This document shows, piece after piece, positions 1-10,029 of a stretch of 50,667 nt of DNA. The notes beneath the pieces are model-generated. The model did not search any database. It was given only the letters and a program-made list of their open reading frames with translations, and was not told the origin of the DNA. The stretch is taken from positions 1 to 50,667 of the forward strand of contig NZXG01000068.1 in assembly GCA_002701845.1 (NCBI GenBank), in the 5' to 3' direction. The translations under genes were made by a program, and so were the position numbers. How positions within the stretch are numbered: position 1 is the stretch's first letter; each line of letters begins with the position of its first letter. The stretch comes from Pseudomonadales bacterium. GTDB lineage: Bacteria; Pseudomonadota; Gammaproteobacteria; Pseudomonadales; Ketobacteraceae.

Positions 1-357
1 GACCTTTCCAAGCCCATGTTTCTCAAGCAAATGCCTGAAATTGAGAATAGTGGTCTCATCCGGAATCGGCTTGGTTAAACTCAACCCGGCAAAGCGACGC
101 ATGGATTCAATCTCATAGAGCGCATCCTCCATCGCTGGATCACTCAGATTGTAGAAAAGCTGCATACAATGAACACGAAGCATGGTGGATAACTCATACG
201 GACGCCTGCCATTGCCAGGCTGGGGATAATACTTTCGTATCTTACCTTCCAGCCTCTTCCAGGGAATCAGCTCCTCCATCTGATCGAGGAACTTTTCCCG
301 GCGGGTCTTACGCTTCTTGTGATTGTATTCTGCCTCTGAGAAACTGAGTTGATCCAT
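1..357 (-). CDS. IS5-family transposase, N-terminal part, cut by window edge
   Basis: The minus strand is open from an ATG at 357 to the window edge, 119 codons without a stop. The product starts [20 protein letters not shown] and contains [20 protein letters not shown] and [20 protein letters not shown], which are hallmark N-terminal stretches of IS5-family transposases. The DDE catalytic domain would lie further left, outside the window. The protein would cut and move the IS. Its 5' end faces the truncated resolvase gene, so the IS end lies within 358-420. Identification of the family is secure; whether the full copy is active cannot be seen. Confidence 0.9.
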   Translation of the reverse strand, partial: MDQLSFSEAEYNHKKRKTRREKFLDQMEELIPWKRLEGKIRKYYPQPGNGRRPYELSTMLRVHCMQLFYNLSDPAMEDALYEIESMRRFAGLSLTKPIPDETTILNFRHLLEKHGLGKV

Positions 358-420
358 ATTGTCCACCATTCATGTGATTCCTGGATTATGCCATACGGGT
401 GGACTTAATCAGAGCATCCC
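358..420. mobile_element. Terminal region of the IS5-family element (boundary approximate)
   Basis: This stretch separates the transposase start from the resolvase gene and should contain the IS terminal inverted repeat. The sequence GTGGACTTAATCAGAGCATC at 399-418 is the likely outer end, because the resolvase reading frame stops at 409-411 inside it and loses family similarity just before. The other IS end is outside the window, so neither the inverted repeat nor the target duplication can be confirmed. Confidence 0.5.
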
Positions 421-1197
421 TAGTTCTTCAGCGGTCTCGTAGGTCACTTTAAGCAAATAGTCTTGCCCATCCGAGTGTAGTTTGCGCATTTGATAGTATC
501 TTGACCATTCATATTCGATGTCTTCTCGCGCTTTTTTCTTTCCTCGTACAAATTTGCTGTTGTTTTCGATATACAGCGAAACTTCTAAAGTGGCAATTTT
601 GATTTTGGACCTTGAGCCAGGTAGCGGAGAGTCGGGATTATTCTCTTGATATTCCTTTAGTATACGGTAAACACTGGCGATACCTATATCGAGTTTTTTA
701 GAAACGGCGTCCCTGGTTAAACCATCCTTTATAAGAGAGATAACTTCATAGGACTTTGCGCGAGCGGTTGGCTGCCGCCCCTTGTATTTGCCATCTTTCT
801 TAGCTTTGGCAACACCTTCTAACTGTCTTTCTCTGCGAAGGTTTGTTTCAAACTCCGCAAATACGCCTAACATGTCGAAAAATGCTTTCCCCGCTGCATT
901 AGATGTATCGATGGGCTGCTCGATAGTTTTTATATAAATCCCGCTTTTGTTCAAATCATGCACAAGGTTTTGAAGATCTCGCAGACTTCGAGAAAGTCGA
1001 TCAATTCTGGTTACTATTAATGTGTCACCTTCTCTAAGGTAATCCAGGCAGGCTCCTAATTCTTTTCGGCCTTCTGTTTTAGTGGCACTTTGTTTTTCAG
1101 AGAATATTTTGCGGCATCCGGCTTTTTTGAGTGCATTTTTTTGCAGGGTTAAATCCTGGTCAATCGTTGAAACCCGAGCATACCCAATAATTGCCAT
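409..1197 (-). pseudogene. Serine recombinase (resolvase/invertase), C-terminus truncated by IS
   Basis: A 262-residue serine recombinase. The catalytic domain opens with GYARVSTIDQD (nucleophile Ser at residue 10) and carries RIDRLSRSLRDLQ and EFETNLRRERQ, followed by the linker KYKGRQPTARA and a helix-turn-helix (TRDAVSKKLDIGIASVYRIL). Such enzymes cut and rejoin DNA at res sites to resolve transposon cointegrates. A long tail from about residue 195 (LEVSLYIENNSKFVRGKKKA) belongs to an extended resolvase subfamily whose members, from memory, run some 30 residues further. Here the frame ends abruptly at EELGML inside the IS5 terminal region. The catalytic part is intact, so it may still work. 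The AT-rich gap behind its start holds candidate res repeats. Confidence 0.8.
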
Positions 1198-1448
1198 GAG
1201 AATTTACCTTATAGATGATTTAACTATCATATATATCTAAATATAGTGATATTTAACTACCATAAATTATTATTTAATTTATATGATAGTATTTTTAATC
1301 ATAACCCAAACCTATCATACAGGTACACTCTATTGATAGATTTGATATTAGGAAGAAGTACTCAAGAATTGTTGATAGATGAGGTGGTTGTTTATTGATC
1401 AGAAAGTTGGCCGTTATCGCACGGTAGAGTGTACTGGGCCAACAGGGA
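1198..1448. other. AT-rich intergenic region with candidate res site
   Basis: This 251-bp gap lies upstream of the resolvase start. It contains a direct repeat, ATTTAACTATCATA at 1218-1231 and ATTTAACTACCATA at 1251-1264 (13 of 14 identical, 33-bp period). An inverted copy ACTATCATATA (1223-1233) versus TATATGATAGT (1280-1290) and another CTATCATA at 1312-1319 are also present. Repeated motifs directly before a resolvase gene are the usual form of a res site. A separate 10-bp inverted repeat GTACACTCTA (1323-1332) / TAGAGTGTAC (1425-1434) has no clear role. Confidence 0.5.
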
Positions 1449-1820
1449 GTGAATTCACAGGATATTATCTACTCTGATTTGTTTGATATACGTAACAACT
1501 TCAATAAGCCTGTCACAAGTAACTTCATTAATTATTTATGGAGATGCTTATCTAAGCTCGGTATAGTTGCAATCAAGTACGCATTTGAAGGTCAAAGTAA
1601 ACTCATAGAAACTCTGATAGAGCTACGGAAACTATTTACTACGACAGCCGTCATGGAAATCAAAGGATATACCAACCTCGTTATTTTGGCTGTTAAAGGC
1701 GACATGCCGGAGCTTGAGTTGATTGGAAAGAAAGCTGACCAATTTGAAGATATCTATAATCTTCAATTTAAACAAATGCTTGATTCGATAACATGGTTGC
1801 CAGAGCGTTTTGATCGCTAA
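1449..1820 (+). CDS. Hypothetical protein, 123 aa
   Basis: An ORF with a GTG start preceded by AACAGGGA, coding for 123 residues (MNSQDIIYSDLFDIRNNFNK at the N-terminus). It has no signal peptide or clear membrane segment and is mainly hydrophilic, with likely helices around residues 45-70 and 90-115. I recognise no family. It is AT-rich like the resolvase beside it and unlike the copper genes downstream, which suggests it came with the mobile element. It lies between a resolvase and an IS1380 remnant, so it may be passenger DNA. Whether it is expressed is unknown. Confidence 0.45.
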   Translation: MNSQDIIYSDLFDIRNNFNKPVTSNFINYLWRCLSKLGIVAIKYAFEGQSKLIETLIELRKLFTTTAVMEIKGYTNLVILAVKGDMPELELIGKKADQFEDIYNLQFKQMLDSITWLPERFDR

Positions 1821-1941
1821 AATAGGCTAGATATAATGTTCAAATCCCCCGCTAGCCGAATATTTCACCAAAAGAAGGAGGCGGAACCGTTTAGCCCTTA
1901 TAATGTAGGTGCTTTAGCCAAAGAATAAGGACGGTCCTGCC

Positions 1942-2550
1942 ATGACAGAATGTTACCAGAGAGGCCTGGAATTTCCACGTGTTAAACGGTCGAATATTAA
2001 GGTGAATTTTGGAGGCGGGGAGATCACCTTTGATGGGGGAATGCTGCTGTTTAGAAGCGTAGATCGCAAAATTGGATTGACCAAGGCGTTGGATAGGGTA
2101 CTGAAATATCCTCGGGTTCAGGGTCGTTGTAAACACAAGCAGCTAACGCTTTTACGCCAGCGGATTTACGCCATGGAGGCAGGCCATGAAGACCTGAATG
2201 ACCATGAGGCATTATCCAAAGATGTCGGATTCCAGACGGCCGTTGAGAGCGATCAGTTTCTCAGTAGCGCCCTTACATTATGTCGCTTGGCGCAACGGGC
2301 AGACCGGAAGACAGCGATCGCCCTGCACGAGGTTTTAGTCGAGCAATTCATTGGCAGCTTTGCCGTAGCGCCGAACCAATTGATCCTGGACTTTGATGCG
2401 ACTGACAACCCTGTTTATGGGGGTCAGGTGGGTAAGTATTTCAAGGGGTTTTACGATGGCTACTGTTTTTTACCCTTGTATGTGTTTTGCGATCTATGCT
2501 ACCAGACCCTCAGCCACACCAACCGTTGCCCGACTCTCGTACAAAACTGA
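1942..2550 (+). pseudogene. IS1380-family transposase, truncated remnant
   Basis: The frame begins MTECYQRGLEFPRVKRSNIK and carries the IS1380-family blocks FGGGEITFDGGMLLFRSVDR, GHEDLNDHEALSKD and LILDFDATDNPVYGGQ, the latter holding the first catalytic Asp. Family similarity stops after YCFLPLYVFC (about residue 185). A short family-like stretch (YATRPSA) may continue in another frame, which suggests a frameshift near 2495. The catalytic remainder of a roughly 450-residue enzyme is missing. The copper-type palindrome at 2560 begins just after, so the remnant abuts the cus promoter region. It cannot transpose on its own. Confidence 0.85.
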
Positions 2551-2559
2551 GAGGATGAG

Positions 2560-2583
2560 CAAGATTACACCCATGTAATCTTG
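2560..2583. promoter_or_regulatory. CopR/CusR-type palindrome A (cop box) upstream of cus operon
   Basis: The core ATTACACCCATGTAAT lies at 2564-2579, with arms extended to CAAGATTACA / TGTAATCTTG, followed by GGGTCATG. The same core occurs near 9804, 31753 and 47011. It sits about 80 bp before the first gene of the efflux operon and fits binding by an OmpR-type copper response regulator such as CusR, encoded at 47109. The upstream outer arm is less symmetric than in copy D, possibly because the IS1380 remnant ends here. Confidence 0.75.
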
Positions 2584-2659
2584 GGGTCATGTTGCTGTCA
2601 GGCTGTAGCGGTATGCTCTCCATAACGGATATGACACGAACGTGGGTTATGGGATATCA

Positions 2660-3031
2660 ATGAAACGAAGTCCTTGGGTCTTATGGTTTTTGCTGATAAC
2701 ACTCCTTGCGAGACCGGTGTTCGCGGTAGCACCGGTGAGCGATTTTACACCTGACATAGACCTCTCTGTAGCCAATACACCGGTCAGCGCCGCTCACGAC
2801 GGCGAACACTGCGACATGAGTAACGAAAACGCCATATCAAGTAACAAGCTGGCATGCTGCGACGAAGGGGGCTGCGGTATCGACTGTTCGATGGCGGGTT
2901 GCTTTATGGTGACATTGCCGATCTCCGCTTTACTATTCCATGCATCTTTTCTGACCTTATACGATGGGGCCACCTTATCAGCCAGTCCTGTTGCATTTCA
3001 CTTTCCTATCCTTCGTCCTCCGATCGCTTAG
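2660..3031 (+). CDS. Secreted Cys-rich small protein, first gene of copper efflux operon
   Basis: A 123-residue protein read from the ATG at 2660, preceded by GGGA. A GTG at 2642 is an in-frame alternative. It has a signal peptide (MKRSPWVLWFLLITLLARPVFA) and a central metal-binding-like cluster with HCDMSNE and ACCDEGGCGIDCSMAGC, seven Cys in about 45 residues. A hydrophobic segment follows, and the protein ends ILRPPIA. The layout resembles small secreted proteins of copper operons (CopL or DUF2946-like), but I cannot assign the family firmly. A periplasmic copper-binding or sensing role is inferred from the Cys/Met content and from its place between the cop box and DUF411-cusCBA. The protein at 25270 shares the same plan and the PPIA ending. 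Confidence 0.7.
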   Translation: MKRSPWVLWFLLITLLARPVFAVAPVSDFTPDIDLSVANTPVSAAHDGEHCDMSNENAISSNKLACCDEGGCGIDCSMAGCFMVTLPISALLFHASFLTLYDGATLSASPVAFHFPILRPPIA

Positions 3032-3153
3032 TTAAATTGAGATATCACGTTTCTCAGGACAACCACATCCTGTGGCCGATAGCGGCGTGCGTGATTGAAC
3101 CGTTTCCGTTTCTGACCTCTTAATCCATTAACATCACCATCGGAGTCATCTAC

Positions 3154-3687
3154 ATGGACATTTTAAAGCGTCTAAGAACCCTATTGGGTTTGCTCTTATT
3201 ATCTTTATTGACTGCCTGTACGGACACAAATGAATCAGCCGAATCTCATCAGACGGCACAAAGTAGCCCCGCTGAACAACTGATTGTCTATAAAAGCCCT
3301 AAGTGTGGTTGCTGCAAGAAATGGATCGATCACCTGGAGGATTCTGGGTTTGATACACAATATAAGCATCCCAAGGATTTAGGTGCGGTCAAAGAACGGT
3401 TTCAAGTAGCTCAAGCAATCCGGTCCTGTCATACCGCGGTATCGAAGCAAGGTTTTGTGTTTGAAGGGCATATCCCGGCACGCTATATACAGCAATTTTT
3501 GGCTAATCCCCCGGAAGGGGCGTTTGGCTTAGCCGTACCGGCGATGCCGGTCGGTAGCCCGGGAATGGAGGTGAATGAGCGATTCATGCCGTATCAAGTG
3601 CTGTTGTTGAAAAAGGACGGCAGCACCGAGGTATTTGCTGCTGTTGAAAACGCGGCACAGCAATATGAAGAGGCGGATCAGCCATGA
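3154..3687 (+). CDS. DUF411 family metal-binding lipoprotein
   Basis: A 177-residue DUF411 protein. The N-terminal signal ends in a lipobox-like LLTAC, predicting a lipid-anchored periplasmic protein. The domain starts with LIVYKSPKCGCCKKWIDHLE, giving a CGCC thioredoxin-like metal site. CHTAVSKQGFVFEGHIPA and GLAVPAMPVGSPGME are the conserved middle and late blocks. DUF411 proteins are often found with copper and silver efflux genes and are thought to handle copper in the periplasm. The stop overlaps the start of the outer-membrane factor gene by ATGA, so the two are translationally coupled. Confidence 0.9.
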   Translation: MDILKRLRTLLGLLLLSLLTACTDTNESAESHQTAQSSPAEQLIVYKSPKCGCCKKWIDHLEDSGFDTQYKHPKDLGAVKERFQVAQAIRSCHTAVSKQGFVFEGHIPARYIQQFLANPPEGAFGLAVPAMPVGSPGMEVNERFMPYQVLLLKKDGSTEVFAAVENAAQQYEEADQP

Positions 3688-4985
3688 AACGATGCCTATT
3701 TCTGTTGCTGAGTTTTTATGCGGTTTTAGCAAACGCACAGGACATTGATGGTCCTCTGGTGCTCGAAGCCGCCATTCAACAGGCGATTTCTAATGACCCC
3801 TGGTTAAGCGGAAGCTATCACCGGCAAGAAGCTCTTAAGGCCGAGTCTGTGTCAGCGGCCAGCCTTCCTGATCCCAGGGTCAGCCTGAGTGCAGGCAATT
3901 TCCCGGTAGACACTTTTGACCTCAGCCAGGAAGCCATGACGCAACTGTCTGTTGGCATCAGTCAAATGTTTCCAAGGGGCAGCAGTCTGGCGCTATCGAG
4001 CCAACAAAAACGGAAGCTGTCCCTCCAAGAACCATTTTTACGCCAGGATCGTATGGCCAAAGTACAATCCATCGTTACGCGTCTGTGGTTGGAAGTCTTT
4101 AAAGCCCAGGAAAGCATACGGTTGATTGAGCAGGATCGTTCCTTGTTCGAGCAGTTGGTGGATGCAGCTAAAGCCAGTTATTCCTCAGCGATTGGACGGG
4201 CGCGGCAACAGGATCTGGTGCGAGCGCAACTGGAACTGACCCGGATAGATGATCGACTCACCGGGTTGCGACAGCAGAAGGAAGCCAATCTACAGCGGCT
4301 GTCTGAGTGGGTTGGCAGCCTACCCAACGTCAGGCTTCCCGCCAATCTCCCCGAATTGGGCGCCCACACTCTCCCGGTGAGGGAAAAAAGCTCCATGCAG
4401 GCACTTTACGAGCAAGTCTACCTGCACCCCGCCTTACGGGCGGTGGATCAGCGCATTGATGCCATGGAAACCGGTGTGGATCTGGCACATCAGAAGTACA
4501 AGCCTGAATGGGGGCTAACTGCCCAATATGGCTATCGCGATGAAGATCCCATGGGGCGTGAACGGGCGGATTTATTTTCGGTTGGTATCAGTTTCGATCT
4601 GCCAGTCTTTACCGCCAACCGGCAGGATAAGGAGGTCCGTGCTGCAGTGTCACGGGCCGAGGCCATTAAAACCGAAAGACAGCTGATAGCGCGTCGATTG
4701 GTGGCGGAGCTGGATACTACGATCAGTCAACTACAGCGTTTGAACGAACGCTTCGCACTGTATGACCGGCAGCTATTGCCGCAAATGGCGGAACAAGCTG
4801 AAGCTTCCCTCACAGCCTATAACAATGACGACGGCGATTTTGCCGAAGCCGTGCGCTCCCGTATCGCTGAACTGAACGCCAAGATCGATGCGCTGGGTAT
4901 TGCAGTAGAGCGCCTGCAAGTGATTACCCACATGAAATATTTACTGGCGGGTAAGACCAATGCCAACGCCCCCACGGTTAAATGA
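3684..4985 (+). CDS. cusC: TolC-family outer membrane efflux protein (CusC-like)
   Basis: A 433-residue outer membrane factor with a signal peptide (MKRCLFLLLSFYAVLANA). It has two long helical repeats typical of the TolC/OEP fold, including LPDPRVSLSAGNFPVD, QSIVTRLWLEVFKAQESIRL and the second-half VGISFDLPVFTANRQDKEVR. It forms the trimeric exit duct of an RND pump. It lacks an obvious N-terminal lipobox Cys and so differs from E. coli CusC. The next two genes encode the adaptor and the pump. The symbol is given by role, not proven orthology. Confidence 0.88.
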   Translation: MKRCLFLLLSFYAVLANAQDIDGPLVLEAAIQQAISNDPWLSGSYHRQEALKAESVSAASLPDPRVSLSAGNFPVDTFDLSQEAMTQLSVGISQMFPRGSSLALSSQQKRKLSLQEPFLRQDRMAKVQSIVTRLWLEVFKAQESIRLIEQDRSLFEQLVDAAKASYSSAIGRARQQDLVRAQLELTRIDDRLTGLRQQKEANLQRLSEWVGSLPNVRLPANLPELGAHTLPVREKSSMQALYEQVYLHPALRAVDQRIDAMETGVDLAHQKYKPEWGLTAQYGYRDEDPMGRERADLFSVGISFDLPVFTANRQDKEVRAAVSRAEAIKTERQLIARRLVAELDTTISQLQRLNERFALYDRQLLPQMAEQAEASLTAYNNDDGDFAEAVRSRIAELNAKIDALGIAVERLQVITHMKYLLAGKTNANAPTVK

Positions 4986-5002
4986 ATGCACAGGAGCAAA
5001 TC

Positions 5003-6634
5003 ATGAACGCGTTAAACAAAACACTTGCCGGCGTTGTTATCGGTGCTTTTTTCGGCGCTTCGGGCGTCTGGCTTTTAGGCGTAGGCGAGCCCTCCAACAC
5101 CAGCGCCGATGCCAATGACCGTAAACCGCTTTACTGGGTCGCCCCCATGGACCCTAACTACAAACGTGATAAACCGGGCAAGTCCCCCATGGGCATGGAT
5201 CTGATTCCAGTCTATGAGGAGCAAGGGGCAGACGACTCGCCAGGCACAATTACGATTAATCCCGATGTGATTAACAACCTCGGTGTGCGCACAGCAACAG
5301 TTCAGCGCGGTAAAATGACCAACACCGTACAGACGGTGGGATACGTGCAGTACGACGAAGACCGTTTGCTACATATCCATCCCAGAGTGGAGGGCTGGAT
5401 TGAAAAGCTTTACGTCAAAGCAGCGGGCGATCCGGTCGCAAAGGGCGAACCCATCTATGAACTCTATGCGCCCACATTGGTAAATGCTCAGGAAGAACTG
5501 CTACTGGCGCTTAAACGCAATAACCCCACCCTGATACAAGCAGCCATCGAACGCCTGGCCGCGCTGCAGGTTCCCCAATCGGAAATCGACCGCGTAAGAA
5601 AAACAAGGCGGGTCAGCCAGACCATTAAGGTGAGTGCGCAGCAAACGGGCGTCGTGGACAACCTGATGGTGAGAGAAGGCATGTTTGTTAAACCTGGCAT
5701 GAGCCTGATGGCGATTGCTCAATTGGAGCATATCTGGGTGATTGGTGAAGTGTTTGAACGGCAGGCTTCCCTGGTGCGCGTCGGTGATGCCGTGCGGATG
5801 AGGTTGGATTATCTACCCGGTCGTGAATGGCTGGGGCAGGTAGACTATATCTACCCATCGCTCAATACCACCACTCGTACGGCCCAGGTTCGGGTTCATT
5901 TCAACAATCCTGACACCTATTTAAAGCCAGGTATGTTTGCTCAGATGCGCATTCAGGCCGAACCCATGGAAGGCGCCTTATTAATTCCGCGAGAGGCTCT
6001 GATTCGCACCGGGAACCAATCCCGGGTGGTGTTGGCGTTGGGAGAAGGACGTTTCAAGTCTGTTGCCGTTAAGGTGGGACATATCACTGACGAACAAGCG
6101 GAAATCACTTCGGGGCTCGATGCAGGTGATCGCATTGTGACTTCGGCTCAGTTCCTGATTGATTCTGAATCCAGTAAAACATCGGATTTCCGCCGCATGA
6201 ACCACGGCTCTGACGATGAAGGCGGCATCGCACAGCCGAAATCGGTATGGGTGGGCGCTCATGTTAAAAACATCATGGCTGGCCACCGCATGCTCACGCT
6301 CAAACATGAACCCATTGACGACTGGCAATGGCCGGCCATGACCATGGATTTTGCCGCCGCAGAAAATGTTGACTTAACGGGCCTGAAGCCCGGTATGAGC
6401 CTGCATGTGGAAGTCACCAAGAAGGGTGGTAACGACTATATCATCAGCCAGATCCACCGCCCTGACGGTGCTAATAGCATGCCCATGCCCGAAGCTGATT
6501 TACCTATGGACCACAGTCAGCATCAGGACAGGGATCACCAGGGTATGACCATGGATCATAGCCAACATCAATCCATGCAGCATGACAGTAAGGAAGTGGA
6601 TCACGGCCGCCATAACATGGAGGACAAACCATGA
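5003..6634 (+). CDS. cusB: RND periplasmic adaptor, CusB-like, with heavy-metal and CusF-like domains
   Basis: A 543-residue adaptor read from the ATG at 5003, which has the RBS CAGGAG. The frame is open back to 4982. Domains in order: an N-terminal membrane anchor or signal (about 1-30), a heavy-metal-binding motif ([30 protein letters not shown]), barrel-sandwich and helical-hairpin regions (about 80-230), a beta-barrel and membrane-proximal domain to about 390, then a CusF-like OB domain ([20 protein letters not shown]). The tail is rich in His and Met with three MDHSQHQ-like repeats. It links CusA to CusC and is thought to pass Cu(I)/Ag(I) to the pump. Carrying its own CusF-like chaperone in cis is a notable feature. 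It overlaps cusA by ATGA. Confidence 0.93.
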   Translation: MNALNKTLAGVVIGAFFGASGVWLLGVGEPSNTSADANDRKPLYWVAPMDPNYKRDKPGKSPMGMDLIPVYEEQGADDSPGTITINPDVINNLGVRTATVQRGKMTNTVQTVGYVQYDEDRLLHIHPRVEGWIEKLYVKAAGDPVAKGEPIYELYAPTLVNAQEELLLALKRNNPTLIQAAIERLAALQVPQSEIDRVRKTRRVSQTIKVSAQQTGVVDNLMVREGMFVKPGMSLMAIAQLEHIWVIGEVFERQASLVRVGDAVRMRLDYLPGREWLGQVDYIYPSLNTTTRTAQVRVHFNNPDTYLKPGMFAQMRIQAEPMEGALLIPREALIRTGNQSRVVLALGEGRFKSVAVKVGHITDEQAEITSGLDAGDRIVTSAQFLIDSESSKTSDFRRMNHGSDDEGGIAQPKSVWVGAHVKNIMAGHRMLTLKHEPIDDWQWPAMTMDFAAAENVDLTGLKPGMSLHVEVTKKGGNDYIISQIHRPDGANSMPMPEADLPMDHSQHQDRDHQGMTMDHSQHQSMQHDSKEVDHGRHNMEDKP

Positions 6635-9600
6635 TTGAAGGTATTATTCGCTGGTCCGTCCACAACCGTTTTTTTGTGTTACTGGCGACATTGATCCTGG
6701 TGGGGATTGGCGGCTGGTCACTCAAAAACACACCCGTTGACGCGATTCCCGATCTGTCCGATGTACAGGTGATTATCAAAACCAGCTTCCCCGGCCAGGC
6801 ACCGCAAGTGGTGGAAGATCAAGTCACCTATCCGCTCACCACCGCCATGCTCTCCGTGCCAGGGGCCGTCACGGTAAGGGGATATTCCTTTTTCGGGGAT
6901 TCTTATGTCTACGTGATTTTTGACGAAGACACCGACGCCTACTGGGCCCGCTCGCGAGTGTTGGAATACCTGTCGCAGGTAGCGCCAACCTTACCTCCCA
7001 ACGCACGACCACAACTGGGGCCGGACGCCACCGGCGTGGGCTGGGTTTACCTTTATGCATTGGTGGATCGCACGGGTCAACAAGACATCAGCCAGTTACG
7101 CAGTCTGCAGGACTGGTTTCTCAAGTACGAATTGCAAACGGTACCCGGCGTGTCGGAAGTCTCCGCGTTAGGGGGCATGGTAAAGCAATACCAGGTGAAA
7201 GTGCACCCGGACAAGTTGCGAGCCTTCAACATCCCATTGTCCCACATTCAGATGGCGATCCGGCGGGGAAATCAGGAGGTAGGGGCTTCGGTGGTGGAAA
7301 TGGCCGAAGCTGAGTACATGGTTCGGGCCTCCGGCTATATTCAGGGGCAAGAGGATCTTGCCAATATCCCGCTTGGTCTGAATGTGAACGGGACACCGTT
7401 GTTGCTAAAAGACGTTGCTGATATCGAAGTCGGGCCACAGATGCGACGGGGCATCGCTGAACTCAACGGTGAAGGCGAAGTCGTTGGCGGTATTGTGGTC
7501 ATGCGCTTTGGCGAGAATGCGCAAAAAACCATTGACGGTGTCAAAGCCAAGTTGGAAACCCTTAAAGACGGGCTGCCTGAAGGCGTTGAGATCGTGACCG
7601 TGTATGATCGTTCCGGCCTGATCGAGCGTGCCATTGACAACCTCTGGCATAAGTTATTGGAAGAATTCATCGTTGTTGCCTTGGTGTGCGTGGCTTTCCT
7701 TTTTCATGTCCGTTCCAGCCTGGTGGCTATCATCAGTCTGCCGGTCGGCATTTTAGCGGCTTTTATCGTCATGCATGCCCAAGGGCTCAATGCCAACATC
7801 ATGTCATTAGGCGGGATCGCCATTGCCATCGGTGCGATGATCGACGGCGCCATAGTGATGATCGAAAACATGCATAAACACATGGAGCGAACACCCTTAA
7901 CGAAAGAGAATCGTTGGCAAATTGTCGCAGAATCCGCTGCGGAAGTGGGGCCGGCTCTGTTTTTCAGCCTGTTGATCATTACGGTAAGTTTCGTGCCGGT
8001 GTTCACCCTGGAAGCCCAGGAAGGGCGCATGTTTTCGCCCCTGGCATTCACCAAAACCTACGCGATGGCGGCCAGTGCCGCGCTGGCAATTACCCTAGTG
8101 CCGGTACTGATGGGGTATTTCATCCGTGGTAAGGTGTTGCCTGAACACAAAAACCCGCTGAACCGGGCGCTGATTGCTGTGTATATGCCCGTATTGAAAA
8201 CCGTACTCCAATATCCCAAATCCACGCTCGTACTGGCGCTAATCATCACGGTGGTGGGGTTTTGGCCGGTGAACAAGATCGGCAGCGAGTTCATCCCGCC
8301 GCTGGATGAGGGTGACCTGATGTACATGCCAACCACCTATCCTGGACTATCTATCGGTAAAGCGCGGGAGATTCTGCAACAGACCGACAAGCTGATTGCT
8401 ACGGTGCCCGAAGTAAAAAGTGTTTTCGGCAAAATCGGCAGGGCAGAGACAGCCACCGATCCCGCGCCCTTAACCATGATCGAAACTTTTATCCAGATCA
8501 AACCGAGAGATGAATGGCGTGAAGGGATGACCACCGACAAGCTCAAAAAAGAGTTGGATGCGCTGGTGAAATTTCCCGGGCTGACGAATGCCTGGGTGAT
8601 GCCCATCAAAACCCGTATCGACATGCTGGCCACTGGCATCAAAACCCCGGTGGGCATCAAAGTGGCCGGCCCCGACCTGAAAGAAATTGAAAAAATTGGC
8701 AAGCGCCTGGAGCAGGTCTTAAACGATGTGCCGGGCACAGCGTCCGTTTACTCTGAGCGGGTGGCAGGAGGGCGCTATATTAAAGTGGACATCCAGCGTG
8801 AAAAAGCCGCACGTTACGGGCTTAACATTGCAGATGTACAGCAGGTGGTTGCCACGGCGATCGGTGGAATGAATGTCACTCAAACCATTGAGGGGCTTGA
8901 ACGCTATCCGGTGAACCTGCGCTACCCTCAGGATCTTCGCAATTCCCCCGAGCAGCTCGCCTTACTACCGATTGTGACCGGCACTGGCCAGCGTATCGCA
9001 TTGGCTGACGTGGCGAATGTCTATGTGGAAGACGGACCGCCCGCCATCAAAAGTGAAAACGCGCGCCTTAACGGCTGGACCTTTGTCGATATTGACGGGG
9101 TTGATATCGGCAGCTATGTCAAAGAGGCCATGGTTGTGGTGGCCGACCAGGTTGATTTACCGGCAGGCTATTCCTTGAATTGGTCAGGGCAGTACGAATA
9201 CATGTTACGCGCCAAGGCGAAACTGACTTATGTGGTGCCTCTGACATTAGCCATCATTATTGTGCTGCTCTATTTCAACTTCCGCAGTTTTGCCGAGGTA
9301 GCCATCATCATGGGCACCTTGCCCCTGGCCATGGTAGGTTCGATCTGGCTGATGTATCTGTTGGGATACAACTTCTCAGTCGCGGTCGGGGTAGGCTTTA
9401 TTGCGCTGGCGGGTGTGGCTGTAGAAATCGGCGTCATCATGCTGGTGTACCTTAATCAGGCTTATCAACATATGGTGGAAGAGTGTGAAAAGAAAGGCGT
9501 GGAGCCGAGACTGAACACACTACGCCATGCTGTACTGCATGGTGCCGGATTACGGGTGCGTCCAGTGATGATGACTGCAGCAGCGATTATCGCGGGACTG

Positions 9601-9756
9601 TTACCGATCATGTACGGCACAGGCACCGGCTCTGAAGTCATGAGTCGCATTGCAGCGCCGATGGTGGGCGGAATGATTGGCGCGGTCATACTGACGTTAT
9701 TGGTCCTGCCAGCCACCTACCTGCTTTGGAAACGATCCAAAGTAAACGTATCTTGA
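6631..9756 (+). CDS. cusA: Heavy-metal efflux RND pump, CusA/CzcA family
   Basis: A 1041-residue inner-membrane RND transporter of full family length. It has the N-terminal helix ([20 protein letters not shown]), [20 protein letters not shown], and the TM4 proton-relay block [18 protein letters not shown]. The periplasmic cleft includes [20 protein letters not shown] and [14 protein letters not shown], and the C-terminal block ends [20 protein letters not shown]. The HME class uses proton import to export metal, and the [17 protein letters not shown] pattern favours the Cu(I)/Ag(I) subclass. It is the last gene of the operon; no T-rich terminator follows, and a perfect palindrome starts 40 bp downstream. 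Confidence 0.95.
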   Translation: MIEGIIRWSVHNRFFVLLATLILVGIGGWSLKNTPVDAIPDLSDVQVIIKTSFPGQAPQVVEDQVTYPLTTAMLSVPGAVTVRGYSFFGDSYVYVIFDEDTDAYWARSRVLEYLSQVAPTLPPNARPQLGPDATGVGWVYLYALVDRTGQQDISQLRSLQDWFLKYELQTVPGVSEVSALGGMVKQYQVKVHPDKLRAFNIPLSHIQMAIRRGNQEVGASVVEMAEAEYMVRASGYIQGQEDLANIPLGLNVNGTPLLLKDVADIEVGPQMRRGIAELNGEGEVVGGIVVMRFGENAQKTIDGVKAKLETLKDGLPEGVEIVTVYDRSGLIERAIDNLWHKLLEEFIVVALVCVAFLFHVRSSLVAIISLPVGILAAFIVMHAQGLNANIMSLGGIAIAIGAMIDGAIVMIENMHKHMERTPLTKENRWQIVAESAAEVGPALFFSLLIITVSFVPVFTLEAQEGRMFSPLAFTKTYAMAASAALAITLVPVLMGYFIRGKVLPEHKNPLNRALIAVYMPVLKTVLQYPKSTLVLALIITVVGFWPVNKIGSEFIPPLDEGDLMYMPTTYPGLSIGKAREILQQTDKLIATVPEVKSVFGKIGRAETATDPAPLTMIETFIQIKPRDEWREGMTTDKLKKELDALVKFPGLTNAWVMPIKTRIDMLATGIKTPVGIKVAGPDLKEIEKIGKRLEQVLNDVPGTASVYSERVAGGRYIKVDIQREKAARYGLNIADVQQVVATAIGGMNVTQTIEGLERYPVNLRYPQDLRNSPEQLALLPIVTGTGQRIALADVANVYVEDGPPAIKSENARLNGWTFVDIDGVDIGSYVKEAMVVVADQVDLPAGYSLNWSGQYEYMLRAKAKLTYVVPLTLAIIIVLLYFNFRSFAEVAIIMGTLPLAMVGSIWLMYLLGYNFSVAVGVGFIALAGVAVEIGVIMLVYLNQAYQHMVEECEKKGVEPRLNTLRHAVLHGAGLRVRPVMMTAAAIIAGLLPIMYGTGTGSEVMSRIAAPMVGGMIGAVILTLLVLPATYLLWKRSKVNVS

Positions 9757-9796
9757 ATACATTTACGCGATTTTTTTGATTTGAGTCAACAAAACT

Positions 9797-9826
9797 CCCC
9801 AACATTACACGCGTGTAATGTTGGGG
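9797..9826. promoter_or_regulatory. CopR/CusR-type palindrome B, perfect 30-bp dyad
   Basis: A perfect 30-bp inverted repeat centred on ATTACACGCGTGTAAT (9804-9819), flanked by CCCCAAC and GTTGGGG. It shares the ATTACAnnnnTGTAATsTTGG pattern with copies A, C and D. It lies 40 bp after cusA and about 75 bp before the MerR-type promoter at 9902, so it most likely activates the AMP-phosphorylase operon. As RNA it could form a strong stem, but no U-run follows. Confidence 0.75.
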
Positions 9827-9901
9827 TAACCCCAGCGTAAGCGTCTCCCCATTAGCATAAACAACTGAAATCGATGGTTCATGCCCCATCACAAATGCTG
9901 C

Positions 9902-9932
9902 TTGAGCTGTGTGCAGGACATAGGTGTATAAC
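9902..9932 (+). promoter_or_regulatory. MerR-type promoter 1, upstream of AMP phosphorylase operon
   Basis: TTGAGC (9902-9907) and TATAAC (9927-9932) are separated by exactly 19 bp. This over-long spacer is characteristic of MerR-activated promoters. The spacer holds the dyad AGCTGTGT-GCAGG-ACATAGGT. It matches promoter 2 at 31930 in all but a few positions. The start of transcription is expected near 9939, about 90 nt before the ATG at 10030. Confidence 0.8.
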
Positions 9933-10029
9933 CTCGTTCCATACCTTGATTTTACGGAATCAGGGACACTCCCTTCAATCAATAGTCTAAAACGACAGGC
10001 AGCTTGTGGCGCCAAGTAAGGATTGGTCA

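Noticed and set aside
1891-2136. Minus-strand frame opposite the IS1380 transposase
   Set aside because: It overlaps strong IS1380-family coding similarity on the other strand and shows no motifs of its own.
9797-9826. Palindrome B as a Rho-independent terminator of the cus operon
   Set aside because: The stem is strong but no T-run follows, and the same core appears three more times before genes. A binding site is the better reading.
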